Assembly: GCA_003222835.1 (NCBI GenBank)
Contig: QHXE01000382.1
Location: 1 to 14,498, forward strand
Direction: 5' to 3'
Length of the DNA stretch: 14,498 nt
Source: Acidobacteriota bacterium
Lineage (GTDB): Bacteria > Acidobacteriota > Blastocatellia > Pyrinomonadales > Pyrinomonadaceae
Part shown: positions 1 to 6,511 of the stretch, piece by piece
How the letters are laid out: each line of letters begins with the position of its first letter
How positions within the stretch are numbered: position 1 is the stretch's first letter
Translations under genes and position numbers: made by a program
The notes under the pieces: model-generated
Told to the model about the DNA's origin: nothing
Databases searched by the model: none
Seen by the model: only the letters and a program-made list of their open reading frames with translations

Positions 1-467
1 ATCTTGGCCGGCAACTAGTCCAGCACCTGAACATTTTTCCAATAGTATTCGGTGGATTGGACGATCAAGCGCTGGGTGATCGCCTGATAAGTGCATGGGG
101 TCGAGGAGCAAACGCAGCAGGCGCATTATCAGTGCGGCAAGCTGCGATAGCTTTGAGAGAGTGCGACGCCTACGTCGGCAACGACACGGGAACAATGCAT
201 CTCGCCGCAGCCGTAGGTACGCGCTGCGTAGCGATCATGGCAGCGATCGACTGGCCCGGCCGTTGGAGCCCTTACGGGCAAGGTCATCTCGTGCTGCGTC
301 GGACTGTCCCGTGCGAAGGATGCCTGCTCAGAGTTTGCGAACGTGAGGGCATGAAGTGTTTGAAAGAGATCGGCGTGGACGATGTCTTCCATGCTTGTTG
401 CCAAGTACTTGGATTTGAACGTGCCGAATCTTCTCAACCTCTGGTTCGAGGCGTTGCCAAAATGTGA
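1..467 (+). CDS. Glycosyltransferase family 9 (heptosyltransferase-like), C-terminal part
   Basis: The reading frame is open from the first base (first whole codon at 3), so the gene starts upstream of the window and only about 154 C-terminal residues are seen. The diagnostic stretch is YVGNDTGTMHLAAAVGT followed by PGRWSPYG, which matches the nucleotide-sugar-binding C-terminal Rossmann half of GT9 enzymes (ADP-heptose:LPS heptosyltransferase family); the GNDTG-x-x-H signature is complete. GT9 enzymes are cytoplasmic or peripheral and move heptose or related sugars from nucleotide donors to a lipid-linked glycan. The exact sugar cannot be read here. A Cys-rich patch (CEGC...CEREGMKC) lies near the end, similar to the CxxC clusters of some GT9 proteins. 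The stop overlaps a GTG codon of the next gene by 4 nt (ATGTGA), suggesting tight or coupled translation. The family call is firm; the substrate is unknown. Confidence 0.87.
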   Translation, partial: LGRQLVQHLNIFPIVFGGLDDQALGDRLISAWGRGANAAGALSVRQAAIALRECDAYVGNDTGTMHLAAAVGTRCVAIMAAIDWPGRWSPYGQGHLVLRRTVPCEGCLLRVCEREGMKCLKEIGVDDVFHACCQVLGFERAESSQPLVRGVAKM

Positions 468-478
468 TCGCGCGTCAA

Positions 479-1621
479 ATGAAAGTTCTGCATGTCATTC
501 CCGCAGTCTCGCCTGAATACGGTGGCCCGAGTCATGCTCTCGTGCCGATGTGCACATCATTGCGGGCGCGTGGCGTGGAAGTGCAAATTGCCGGCACGGA
601 TGCCACGCCTCATGGCCACCTTCCATTTGAGCTAGGCAAGCCGACAGAGTTTCAAGGAGTACCCGCGATTTTCTTTCGCAAAGAAGCGAGCGAGTCATTC
701 AAGTACTCACCGGGGCTGGCTCGTTGGCTTCATAAGCATGTGGCGACCTTCGATGTGGTTCACATTCACGGTTTCTTTTCCCACGCTTGCTGGTCCGCGG
801 CCACGGCTTGCACACGGGTGGGCGTGCCTTACGTCATTCGCCCGCTGGGGAATCTCGAGCAATGGAGTTTGAGTCAAAAAGCATTTAAGAAAAAGTTGTT
901 TCTCAGATTCGGCGGCCACAGCTTGCTCAAGGGCGCGGCGGCGCTGCATTACGTTTGCGCTCGAGAGAAGGAACTTTCGGAAACGGCGCTCAAGCTGAAC
1001 CACGGCGTGATCATTCCCATCGGCATCAGACCGCCGGAGCGAATTTCAAATGGAGCAGGACAACTGCCGTACGTGCTCGTGCTTTCACGACTACATCCGT
1101 CTAAGGGAATCGATGTGTTGCTCAAAGCATTTCTCTCTTTGCGAGAGGGCAGGGCATTCGCCGACTGGAGATTGGTGATTGCAGGAGACGGAGTGGCGGG
1201 ATATAAGGCCGATCTAAGACGAATTGTGAACTCTGCGGGTCTGGGCGATTCGGTGCTGTTTCCTGGATGGCTGGAGGGAGAGCGGAAGGCCGAGGCGCTG
1301 GCACAGGCTTCGTTAATGGCGCTGCCTTCCCATCATGAGCCCTTTGGAATCTGCTTGCTGGAGGCCTTTGCCCAAGGAGTTCCCGTCTTGGCTGGGACAG
1401 AAGTTGGATTAGCAGACGAGATCAAAGCCGCTGGTGCCGGATGGATCAGCCCCGTCAACGTTGAAGCCTTGAGTAACACATTAAGACAAGCCCTCTCCGA
1501 TAGCCGCGAGCGAGGTCGTCGTGGCGACGCTGGTCGGGCTCTCGCGCGGAAGTTCGATTTGGAGATAATGGCCGAGATGCTCTCAGATTTGTACAATTCA
1601 ATTTGCGCAGGAAGGAAATAA
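479..1621 (+). CDS. Glycosyltransferase family 4 (GT-B fold)
   Basis: A 380-residue GT4 enzyme, a cytoplasmic retaining sugar transferase for polysaccharide assembly. The N-terminus MKVLHVIPAVSPEYGGPS is the usual GT4 acceptor-domain opening with a Gly-Gly loop. The C-terminal domain has SRLHPSKGIDVLL (R204, K209; donor phosphate contacts) and HEPFGICLLEAF, giving the E-x7-E motif at E287 and E295, then GVPVLAGTEVGLADEI. I chose the ATG at 479 because the family's conserved beta-1 strand begins there; a GTG at 464 in the same frame would add five residues and overlap the preceding stop. No clear Shine-Dalgarno decides between them. It sits 11 nt after GT9 and 15 nt before GT2, so co-transcription is likely. 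The donor sugar and linkage cannot be inferred. Confidence 0.92.
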   Translation: MKVLHVIPAVSPEYGGPSHALVPMCTSLRARGVEVQIAGTDATPHGHLPFELGKPTEFQGVPAIFFRKEASESFKYSPGLARWLHKHVATFDVVHIHGFFSHACWSAATACTRVGVPYVIRPLGNLEQWSLSQKAFKKKLFLRFGGHSLLKGAAALHYVCAREKELSETALKLNHGVIIPIGIRPPERISNGAGQLPYVLVLSRLHPSKGIDVLLKAFLSLREGRAFADWRLVIAGDGVAGYKADLRRIVNSAGLGDSVLFPGWLEGERKAEALAQASLMALPSHHEPFGICLLEAFAQGVPVLAGTEVGLADEIKAAGAGWISPVNVEALSNTLRQALSDSRERGRRGDAGRALARKFDLEIMAEMLSDLYNSICAGRK

Positions 1622-1636
1622 AGCTCTCCCGGCTTC

Positions 1637-2524
1637 ATGCTCGATATAATCACCCCTTTGATTCTCACCCGGAACGAAGCGCCAAACATTGGGCGCACGT
1701 TGGAACGATTGCGATGGGCGCCCGACATCGTCATAGTTGACAGCTTTAGCACCGACGACACTCTTGAAATCATTTCCGGCTTTCCCCGGGTTAGAGTGTT
1801 TCAGCGCGCGTTTGATAACCATGCTGCGCAGTGGAATTTTGGATTGAGGAATACAGAGATTTCGTCGGAGTGGATTCTGGCGCTGGATGCGGACTATGTG
1901 TTGACAACGGAGTTTGTTGATGAATTGAGAGCGTTGCCGGCCGCCGCCGAGACGAACGGTTATCAGGGGAAGTTTCGTTATTGCATGAATGGGCGGGTTT
2001 TGCGCAGCGGCGTCTATCCCTCGGTGACCGTGCTGTATCGGCGGGAATTCGCAAGGTATGAACAGGATGGCCATACGCAGCGATTGATTGTTGATGGCAA
2101 GATCGAAACGTTGGGTTCGCGGATTCTTCACGACGATCGCAAACCGCTGAGTCGCTGGTTTCAGTCACAGCAGCGATACATGGCGCTGGAAGCGAAGAAG
2201 ATCGTTTCATCTGACGCGGAGACATTAGGGATTGCTGATCGAGTTCGAAGGTTGAGGGTGATTGCTCCGCTGACGGTGCTTTTCTATTGTCTGGTTGTTC
2301 GCCGCGGCGTGCTGGATGGATGGGCCGGATTCTATTACGCGTTTCAGCGGATGCTGGCGGAACTGCTGTTATCGCTTTACTTACTCGAACACGATCTGAA
2401 CGGGATCGGAAAACGAAAGTTGGTTGCCACAGAGCCACAGAGTCACGGAGCGTCGGCGGAAGAAACTGACCGGTCGGATAAGGAGTCAGTACCACCTGCG
2501 TTAGCGGGTGGGTCTGTTCGCTAA
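1637..2524 (+). CDS. Glycosyltransferase family 2 with repeat-derived C-terminal tail
   Basis: A 295-residue GT2 enzyme of the KdtX/WaaE type (short, LPS-core-like). LTRNEAPNIGRTL (10-22) and IVIVDSFSTDDTLEI (31-45) form the nucleotide-binding start of a GT-A fold; LALDADYVL holds the metal-binding DxD (D84, D86). HAAQWNFGL (62-70) matches the family's Q-x-N region. A hydrophobic, probably membrane-associating segment follows at about 205-255 (PLTVLFYCLVV, then AELLLSLYLLEHDL). From about residue 262 the sequence stops looking like a GT2 and is encoded by repeat DNA (a CACAGAG-word repeat and a small hairpin), so the natural end is probably near 260 and the last 35 residues look acquired. The start gives the canonical family N-terminus. 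It lies 15 nt downstream of the GT4 gene and probably acts on the same glycan. Confidence 0.9.
   Translation: MLDIITPLILTRNEAPNIGRTLERLRWAPDIVIVDSFSTDDTLEIISGFPRVRVFQRAFDNHAAQWNFGLRNTEISSEWILALDADYVLTTEFVDELRALPAAAETNGYQGKFRYCMNGRVLRSGVYPSVTVLYRREFARYEQDGHTQRLIVDGKIETLGSRILHDDRKPLSRWFQSQQRYMALEAKKIVSSDAETLGIADRVRRLRVIAPLTVLFYCLVVRRGVLDGWAGFYYAFQRMLAELLLSLYLLEHDLNGIGKRKLVATEPQSHGASAEETDRSDKESVPPALAGGSVR
2427..2450 (+). repeat. CACAGAG-word repeat inside the GT2 3' end
   Basis: Three imperfect copies of a CCACAGAG / GTCACGGAG word occur in a row inside the last codons of the GT2 gene. A closely similar word array recurs at about 2834-2859 in the carbamoyltransferase gene. It is read in frame and adds no stop. 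Confidence 0.6.
2486..2513. repeat. Small REP-like hairpin at the GT2 3' end
   Basis: CCACC (2492-2496) can pair with GGTGG (2507-2511) around TGCGTTAGC, preceded by GTCAGTA. The hairpin lies within the final codons of the GT2 gene, encodes VPPALAGG, and has no T-run after it, so it is not a convincing terminator. It looks like a dispersed palindromic repeat; copy number elsewhere is unknown. Confidence 0.45.
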
Positions 2525-2577
2525 CGTTGCTATAGGTAGTAAGTATTGAACCAGCGTTCACTCGCTCTTCAAATTTA

Positions 2578-4725
2578 TTGACGACCATCCTCGGCATAAA
2601 CGCTTATCACGGTGATGCGGCGGCGGCGATCGTCCGCGACGGTGAGTTGATTGCCGCGGTTGAAGAAGAGCGGTTCAATCGGATCAAGCACTGTGCTGGG
2701 TTCCCCACACAGTCGATCCAGTATTGCCTGCGCGCCGCGGGAGTTAGGATTGAAGAAGTCGATCACATCGGCATCTCGCGCGATCCTTCGGCACATCTGC
2801 ACAAGAAGATTCTATTTGCGGCGAGAAGACTTAGCCTCAGAGGCACAGAGGCACGGAGGGCAGAAGGCAAGAGTCAGGAAGCAGGAGTCAGGAGGCAGGA
2901 GGCAGGGGACAAAGGGCAAAGGGCGGAGAGCGAAGGGCGAAGGGTTAAGAGCGAAAGGGGAAGGTCAATGAGAGTAGGGCACATTGCCGATCAGGCTTCG
3001 CGCTTTGCGCTTTCCCCTTCGCCCTTTGCCCTTCGCCCTTCGCCCTCTCCGAACGGCAATGGACATGGGCTGACGCGTCAGGTTATCGATCGCTTGCGCA
3101 ATGCGGCAAAGGTGCGCGATTTGAAGGGAGATTTGGCGAGGGTGCTTGGAATTCCGACCTCGACACTACGCGCGCGCTTCCATAACATTGAGCATCACCG
3201 GGCGCATTTGGCTAGTTCGTTCTTCGTTTCGCCTTTCGAACGCGCGGCGCTGCTCTCGCTCGACGGCTTTGGCGATTTCATTTCGACGATGTGGGGGATC
3301 GGAGGAGGGAACTCGATCAAAGTCCTGGGACAGGTTGAATATCCGCACTCGCTCGGGATCGTCTACACGGCGACGACGCAGTTTCTCGGTTTTCCGCATT
3401 ATGGCGATGAAGGAAAGGTGATGGGGCTGGCTCCTTATGGGCGGCCGCGGTTCATTGGACAGTTTCGCGACATCATTCGGACTGAAAAGAAAGGTCAGTT
3501 TCGGCTTAATCTCGATTATTTTCGCCACGCCATGGAAGGCGTCGATATGATCTGGAATGAAGGCTCGCCAAAGATTGGAAGAGTCTTTTCCGATGAGTAT
3601 CCGCGCCAGTTTGGTGCGGCACGCGAGCCGAATACACAGTTGACCGATCGAGAAAGCGATTTGGCAGCGAGCTTGCAGTTGAGGCTGGAAGAAGTTGCCT
3701 TCCATGTTCTGAATCATTTGCACGATGAAACCGGTCTCTCTGATCTGGGGCTGTCTGGCGGAGTTGCTTACAACTCGGTGATGAATGGCAAGATCCTTTT
3801 ACATACGCCATTCCGAAGAGTCTTCATTCAACCGGCGGCGGGCGACAGCGGCACGGCCTTGGGTGTCTGCTATCAGATTCTTAGCGAGGTGGAAGGGCTA
3901 AGGGCGAAGGGCCAAGAGCAAAGGGCCAAGGGCCAAGGGCTAAGGGCAAAGGGCGAAGAGGAAAGTGCAGACAGCTTTGGGCAAAGGTCCGATGACACTT
4001 CGCGCTTGGCTCTTTGCTGTTTGCCATTCATTGGGCCGGAATTCACGAATGAAGAGATATTGAAGGAATTGCAGATGTCGAATCTCAGATTTCATATTTC
4101 AGATCTCGAATCTCAGAGCTCAAGTCTCAGATCTCACAAGTCAGATCGCACATCTCAGAGTCAAGATGCGACATTTGTGAAGTGTTCAGATTACGAAATC
4201 ACGAAGCGCGCGGCGCGTGATATTGCCAATGGTCTTATCGTAGGTTGGTTTCAAGGAAGAATGGAATTCGGACCACGCGCGCTCGGCAATCGATCGATTG
4301 TAGTGGATCCGCGCCGCGCGGAGATGAAAGACATCCTTAACGAGCGCATCAAGAAGCGCGAGCCCTTTCGGCCGTTTGCCCCATCGATTTTGGTGGAACA
4401 CGTCGGCGAGTATTTTGAGCAGACGCATCCCGCGCCGACGATGTTAATGGTCTATCAGATCAAGCCCGAGCGGCGACCGGAGATACCCGCGGTAACTCAT
4501 GTCGATGGCTCGGGCCGCTTGCAGACGGTTTCGCGAGACGTGAATAAGCGCTTCTATCAATTGATCGAGGAGTTTTACAAACTTACCGGCGTGCCGGTAG
4601 TGTTGAATACCTCATTCAACGAAAACGAGCCGATTGTCTGCACGCCGCGCGATGCGATCGATTGTTTTCTAAAAACGCGAATGGATGTGCTGTATATTGG
4701 AAATTATGCCGTGCGAAGAAAATAG
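2578..4725 (+). CDS. Carbamoyltransferase (NodU/CmcH/TobZ family) with three in-frame repeat inserts
   Basis: A 715-residue enzyme expected to transfer a carbamoyl group from carbamoyl phosphate, via carbamoyl-AMP, to a sugar hydroxyl. The N-terminus (ILGINAYHGDAAAAIV) opens the Kae1-like domain; HHRAHLASSFFVSPF (206-220) holds the metal-binding H-x-x-x-H; SLDGFGDF, HYGDEGKVMGLAPYG and LSGGVAYNSVMNGK complete it. The YrdC-like C-terminal region is marked by GRMEFGPRALGNRSIVVDPR (560-579), then FRPFAPSIL and VPVVLNTSFNENEPIVCTP. Family members usually have about 550-620 residues. The excess lies in three low-complexity blocks at about 85-167, 436-481 and 501-531, all between conserved elements, so the enzyme may still be active. 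Start: the frame is closed by TAG at 2533, and the TTG at 2578 is the only usual start codon before the conserved N-terminus; no Shine-Dalgarno is visible. Among glycosyltransferases it most likely decorates the locus glycan; the target sugar is unknown. Confidence 0.93.
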   Translation: MTTILGINAYHGDAAAAIVRDGELIAAVEEERFNRIKHCAGFPTQSIQYCLRAAGVRIEEVDHIGISRDPSAHLHKKILFAARRLSLRGTEARRAEGKSQEAGVRRQEAGDKGQRAESEGRRVKSERGRSMRVGHIADQASRFALSPSPFALRPSPSPNGNGHGLTRQVIDRLRNAAKVRDLKGDLARVLGIPTSTLRARFHNIEHHRAHLASSFFVSPFERAALLSLDGFGDFISTMWGIGGGNSIKVLGQVEYPHSLGIVYTATTQFLGFPHYGDEGKVMGLAPYGRPRFIGQFRDIIRTEKKGQFRLNLDYFRHAMEGVDMIWNEGSPKIGRVFSDEYPRQFGAAREPNTQLTDRESDLAASLQLRLEEVAFHVLNHLHDETGLSDLGLSGGVAYNSVMNGKILLHTPFRRVFIQPAAGDSGTALGVCYQILSEVEGLRAKGQEQRAKGQGLRAKGEEESADSFGQRSDDTSRLALCCLPFIGPEFTNEEILKELQMSNLRFHISDLESQSSSLRSHKSDRTSQSQDATFVKCSDYEITKRAARDIANGLIVGWFQGRMEFGPRALGNRSIVVDPRRAEMKDILNERIKKREPFRPFAPSILVEHVGEYFEQTHPAPTMLMVYQIKPERRPEIPAVTHVDGSGRLQTVSRDVNKRFYQLIEEFYKLTGVPVVLNTSFNENEPIVCTPRDAIDCFLKTRMDVLYIGNYAVRRK
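2833..3050. repeat. Composite repeat insert 1 with long imperfect inverted repeat, inside the carbamoyltransferase gene
   Basis: The block is a mosaic of words: CAGAGGCACAGAGGCACGGAG-like (about 2837-2859), then GAGTCAGGA/GGCAGGA units (about 2870-2906), then AAAGGGC/GAAGGGC units. The arm 2925-2962 is nearly complementary to 3012-3050, a stem of about 38 bp with few mismatches around a roughly 50-nt loop. It encodes a basic Gly/Arg/Glu-rich stretch and then a Ser/Pro-rich stretch (FALSPSPFALRPSPSP) with no stop. It falls between the family's conserved KKILFAARR and DRLRNAAKVRDLKG segments, which are normally close together. Confidence 0.8.
3888..4026. repeat. Repeat insert 2 (AAGGGC words) inside the carbamoyltransferase gene
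   Basis: From 3891 to about 3961 the sequence consists of 7-nt-like words (AAGGGCT, AAGGGCG, CAAGGGC, CAAAGGG). From about 3998 to 4028 degenerate complementary words appear (CTTCGCGCTTGGCTCTTTGC), so this is a decayed inverted-repeat element of the same class as insert 1. It encodes GLRAKGQEQRAKGQGLRAKG and leaves the frame open, placed between DSGTALGVCYQIL and FIGPEFTNEEI of the enzyme. Confidence 0.72.
4079..4172 (+). repeat. Repeat insert 3 (ATCTCAGAT words) inside the carbamoyltransferase gene
   Basis: Repeated words around ATCTCAGAT, TTTCAGATCTC and GTCTCAGATCTC fill this stretch, a different word family from inserts 1 and 2. It encodes a Ser/Leu/Arg-rich segment (about residues 501-531) between NEEILKELQ and ATFVKCSDYEITKRAA, without a stop or frameshift. 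Confidence 0.65.
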
Positions 4726-4780
4726 TAGACGCGTCAACAAGAGCCATAGCTAACTGCTGAAGAATTCCGTCGCTTATGTC

Positions 4781-4933
4781 TTGAAATTGAAAATTGACAA
4801 TTGAAAAATGCAAATTGCAAATTTCGGGGAATCGGCACTGAATTCACCCAAGTCGTTTCGACGCAATGGTCAGGCGGACGAAAGTGCCGCGGCAATTTAC
4901 AATTTGCTGCATTTTTCAATTTTCAATTTTCAA
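4781..4933. repeat. AT-rich inverted repeat filling the 4726-4975 gap
   Basis: The gap between the carbamoyltransferase and the next GT4 gene holds no gene. Its left arm (4781-4824) and right arm (4894-4933) are made of AATTGAAAATTGAAAAATGC-type words, and the right arm is largely the reverse complement of the left. The central part (about 4825-4893) is not repetitive and more GC-rich. Potential fold: an imperfect stem of about 40 bp. No T-tract follows to make it a standard terminator. The same word occurs as a single arm at 9641-9674. Confidence 0.75.
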
Positions 4934-4975
4934 TGTAACGCAGGCAGTAAGTCCTGCTAATTCTGTAACCTTTGA

Positions 4976-6265
4976 ATGAAGATCCTCCTCCTCAACCAGT
5001 GTTTTTACCCGGACGTGGTAGCGACGGCGCAGCAACTGAGCGCCGCCGCGCGCGGTCTGGCGGAACGCGGCCACGAGGTTACGGTAATTTCGAGCCGGCA
5101 CGGTTATGACGATTCGCAATTGCGTTTTTCAGCGCGTGAACGCTGGAAGGGGATCGAAATCATTCGCCTGCAATCGATCAGTCTCGGAAAGACAAAAGCC
5201 TGGAGAAGGACGCTGAACTTTGCAAGCTTCTCAGTGGCTTGTGCGTTTCGTTTGGCAGTTAATCGTCGACACGATGCCGTGGTCGCGCTGACCTCGCCGC
5301 CATTGATTTCGTGGCTGGCATCGATATTCACGCGGCTCAAAGGCGGCCGGCTAATTTTCTGGGTGATGGATTTGAATCCGGATGAAGCCATCGCGGCTGG
5401 TTGGCTTAAAGCCGGTTCATTGGCGGCAAAGTTGCTCGGGACGCTTCTTAAGAGCAGCATGGCGCGCGCGGATCGAATCGTTGTGCTCGATCGGTTCATG
5501 AAGGATCGTATCGTGGCAAAGGGAGTTCCCGAAGACAAGATTGTAGTCATACCGCCGTTTAGCGACGATTCAGTGCGCTACGACAAGCAGGGAAGGGAAG
5601 AATTCAGAGCGCTGCATAATCTCTCCGGAAAATTCGTGGTGATGCACGCCGGTAATCACAGTCCCTGTCATTCGCTCGACACCTTGCTGGAGAGCGCCAC
5701 CCAACTGAAGGAGCGCGCCGACGTCGTCTTTTGCTTTGTCGGAGGCGGGAGCGAGTTGTGTAAAGTAAGAGACTATGCCCGCGCCCAGCACCTGAAAAAC
5801 ATTTACTGCCTGCCGTATGAGCCACAGGAAAGATTGGCGGGGTTGCTCTCAGCAGCCGACCTGCACGTTGTCGTGATGGGCGAAGCCTTTCGAGGTATCG
5901 TTCATCCTTCGAAAATTTATAACATCCTGGCGATCGGGTTGCCCTTTCTTTACATTGGGCCGAATGAAAGCCATATGGGTGATATTATCGGAAGGATTGG
6001 CAATAACGGTTTGGCGATGCACGCAACCAAGGGCGACGTTGCGTCGGTGGTTCGACAGATTCTTAATTCCGCCGACAAAGTGAGGTCTGAAGCAGCGCCC
6101 GAGCGGACAATCTTGGCTGAGGACTTTTCCAGAAGCACGCTGCTGCCTAGATTGATTGGTGAGATCGAGGCCGCGGGATGGGAAAGTAGCACCGACTTCA
6201 ACCTGTGTGTCCCGGTCCGCATTGATACGTCAGTTGGTGATCAGGCGTCAACGATCGCAGACTGA
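4976..6265 (+). CDS. Glycosyltransferase family 4, WbuB-like
   Basis: A 429-residue GT4 protein resembling WbuB-type transferases (L-fucosamine or related deoxy-sugar transfer in O-antigen synthesis). The acceptor half begins MKILLLNQCFYPDVVATAQQ, with RGHEVTVISSRHGY and ALTSPPLISWLAS followed by FWVMDLNPDEAIAAGWL, a pattern typical of this subgroup. The donor half has VVMHAGNHSPCHSLDTLL (222-239), FVGGGSE (254-260) and FRGIVHPSKIYNILAIGLP (305-323), where the HPSKIYN loop replaces the classic E-x7-E sequence. The ATG at 4976 gives the family N-terminus. The C-terminal 30 residues (after about 400) look non-conserved. It follows a repeat-filled gap and precedes another, so it may not share one uninterrupted operon with its neighbours. 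The WbuB-like assignment is good, the sugar is not determined. Confidence 0.9.
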   Translation: MKILLLNQCFYPDVVATAQQLSAAARGLAERGHEVTVISSRHGYDDSQLRFSARERWKGIEIIRLQSISLGKTKAWRRTLNFASFSVACAFRLAVNRRHDAVVALTSPPLISWLASIFTRLKGGRLIFWVMDLNPDEAIAAGWLKAGSLAAKLLGTLLKSSMARADRIVVLDRFMKDRIVAKGVPEDKIVVIPPFSDDSVRYDKQGREEFRALHNLSGKFVVMHAGNHSPCHSLDTLLESATQLKERADVVFCFVGGGSELCKVRDYARAQHLKNIYCLPYEPQERLAGLLSAADLHVVVMGEAFRGIVHPSKIYNILAIGLPFLYIGPNESHMGDIIGRIGNNGLAMHATKGDVASVVRQILNSADKVRSEAAPERTILAEDFSRSTLLPRLIGEIEAAGWESSTDFNLCVPVRIDTSVGDQASTIAD

Positions 6266-6301
6266 AAGTACGTCTGATCAGGCACGATGAGGCGCAGCGT
6301 T

Positions 6302-6464
6302 GTCATGACTTTAGCCCGGCGTTTTAACGCCGGGTAGAATCAAACGAAACATTAGCGTCGCGTCGCGACGCCTGAAGACAGTTTTGAGAATATCGGAGAG
6401 TCAGTCGTCGCAAACGCGACGCAAATGAACCACCGGCGTTGAAACGCCGGGCTAAAGTCATGAC
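6302..6464. repeat. Composite nested palindromic element A (163 bp)
   Basis: The gap 6266-6511 contains no gene. Outer arms 6302-6333 and 6433-6464 are 32-bp inverted repeats with about one mismatch. Each arm is itself a hairpin (GCCCGGCGTTTTAACGCCGG on the left). Inner arms 6351-6372 and 6405-6426 form a second inverted pair around GCGTCGCG, also self-complementary. Both ends carry GTCATGAC, a palindrome that is therefore also an 8-bp direct repeat. No T-run follows any hairpin. The whole can fold as one long stem or as four small hairpins, like a REP/REPIN-type or MITE-like element. Confidence 0.82.
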
Positions 6465-6511
6465 GACGAGAGTACCGATCAAGGCTTCCTGAGGTCTGTG
6501 CTGCTAACCAG

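Noticed and set aside
464..478. GTG at 464 as the start of the GT4 gene
   Set aside because: The 4-nt overlap with the previous stop is attractive, but the conserved MKVLHVIP start lies at 479; the earlier codon remains possible.
1791..2597. 268-codon open frame on the minus strand
   Set aside because: It lies opposite the GT2 gene, which has DxD and other conserved motifs. The translation is Ser/Arg/Pro-rich without family features.
2870..2965. CRISPR-like array in the GTCAGGA/AAGGGC block
   Set aside because: Units are 6-9 nt, degenerate and without spacers of regular size; the block is an in-frame low-complexity mosaic.
2578..4725. Carbamoyltransferase as a pseudogene because of its inserts
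   Set aside because: No stop or frameshift occurs, and all family motifs I could look for are present on both sides of each insert.
6302..6464. Palindromes of element A as an intrinsic terminator for the GT4 gene
   Set aside because: The stems are GC-rich, but no T-run follows on either strand, and the nested design differs from a simple terminator.
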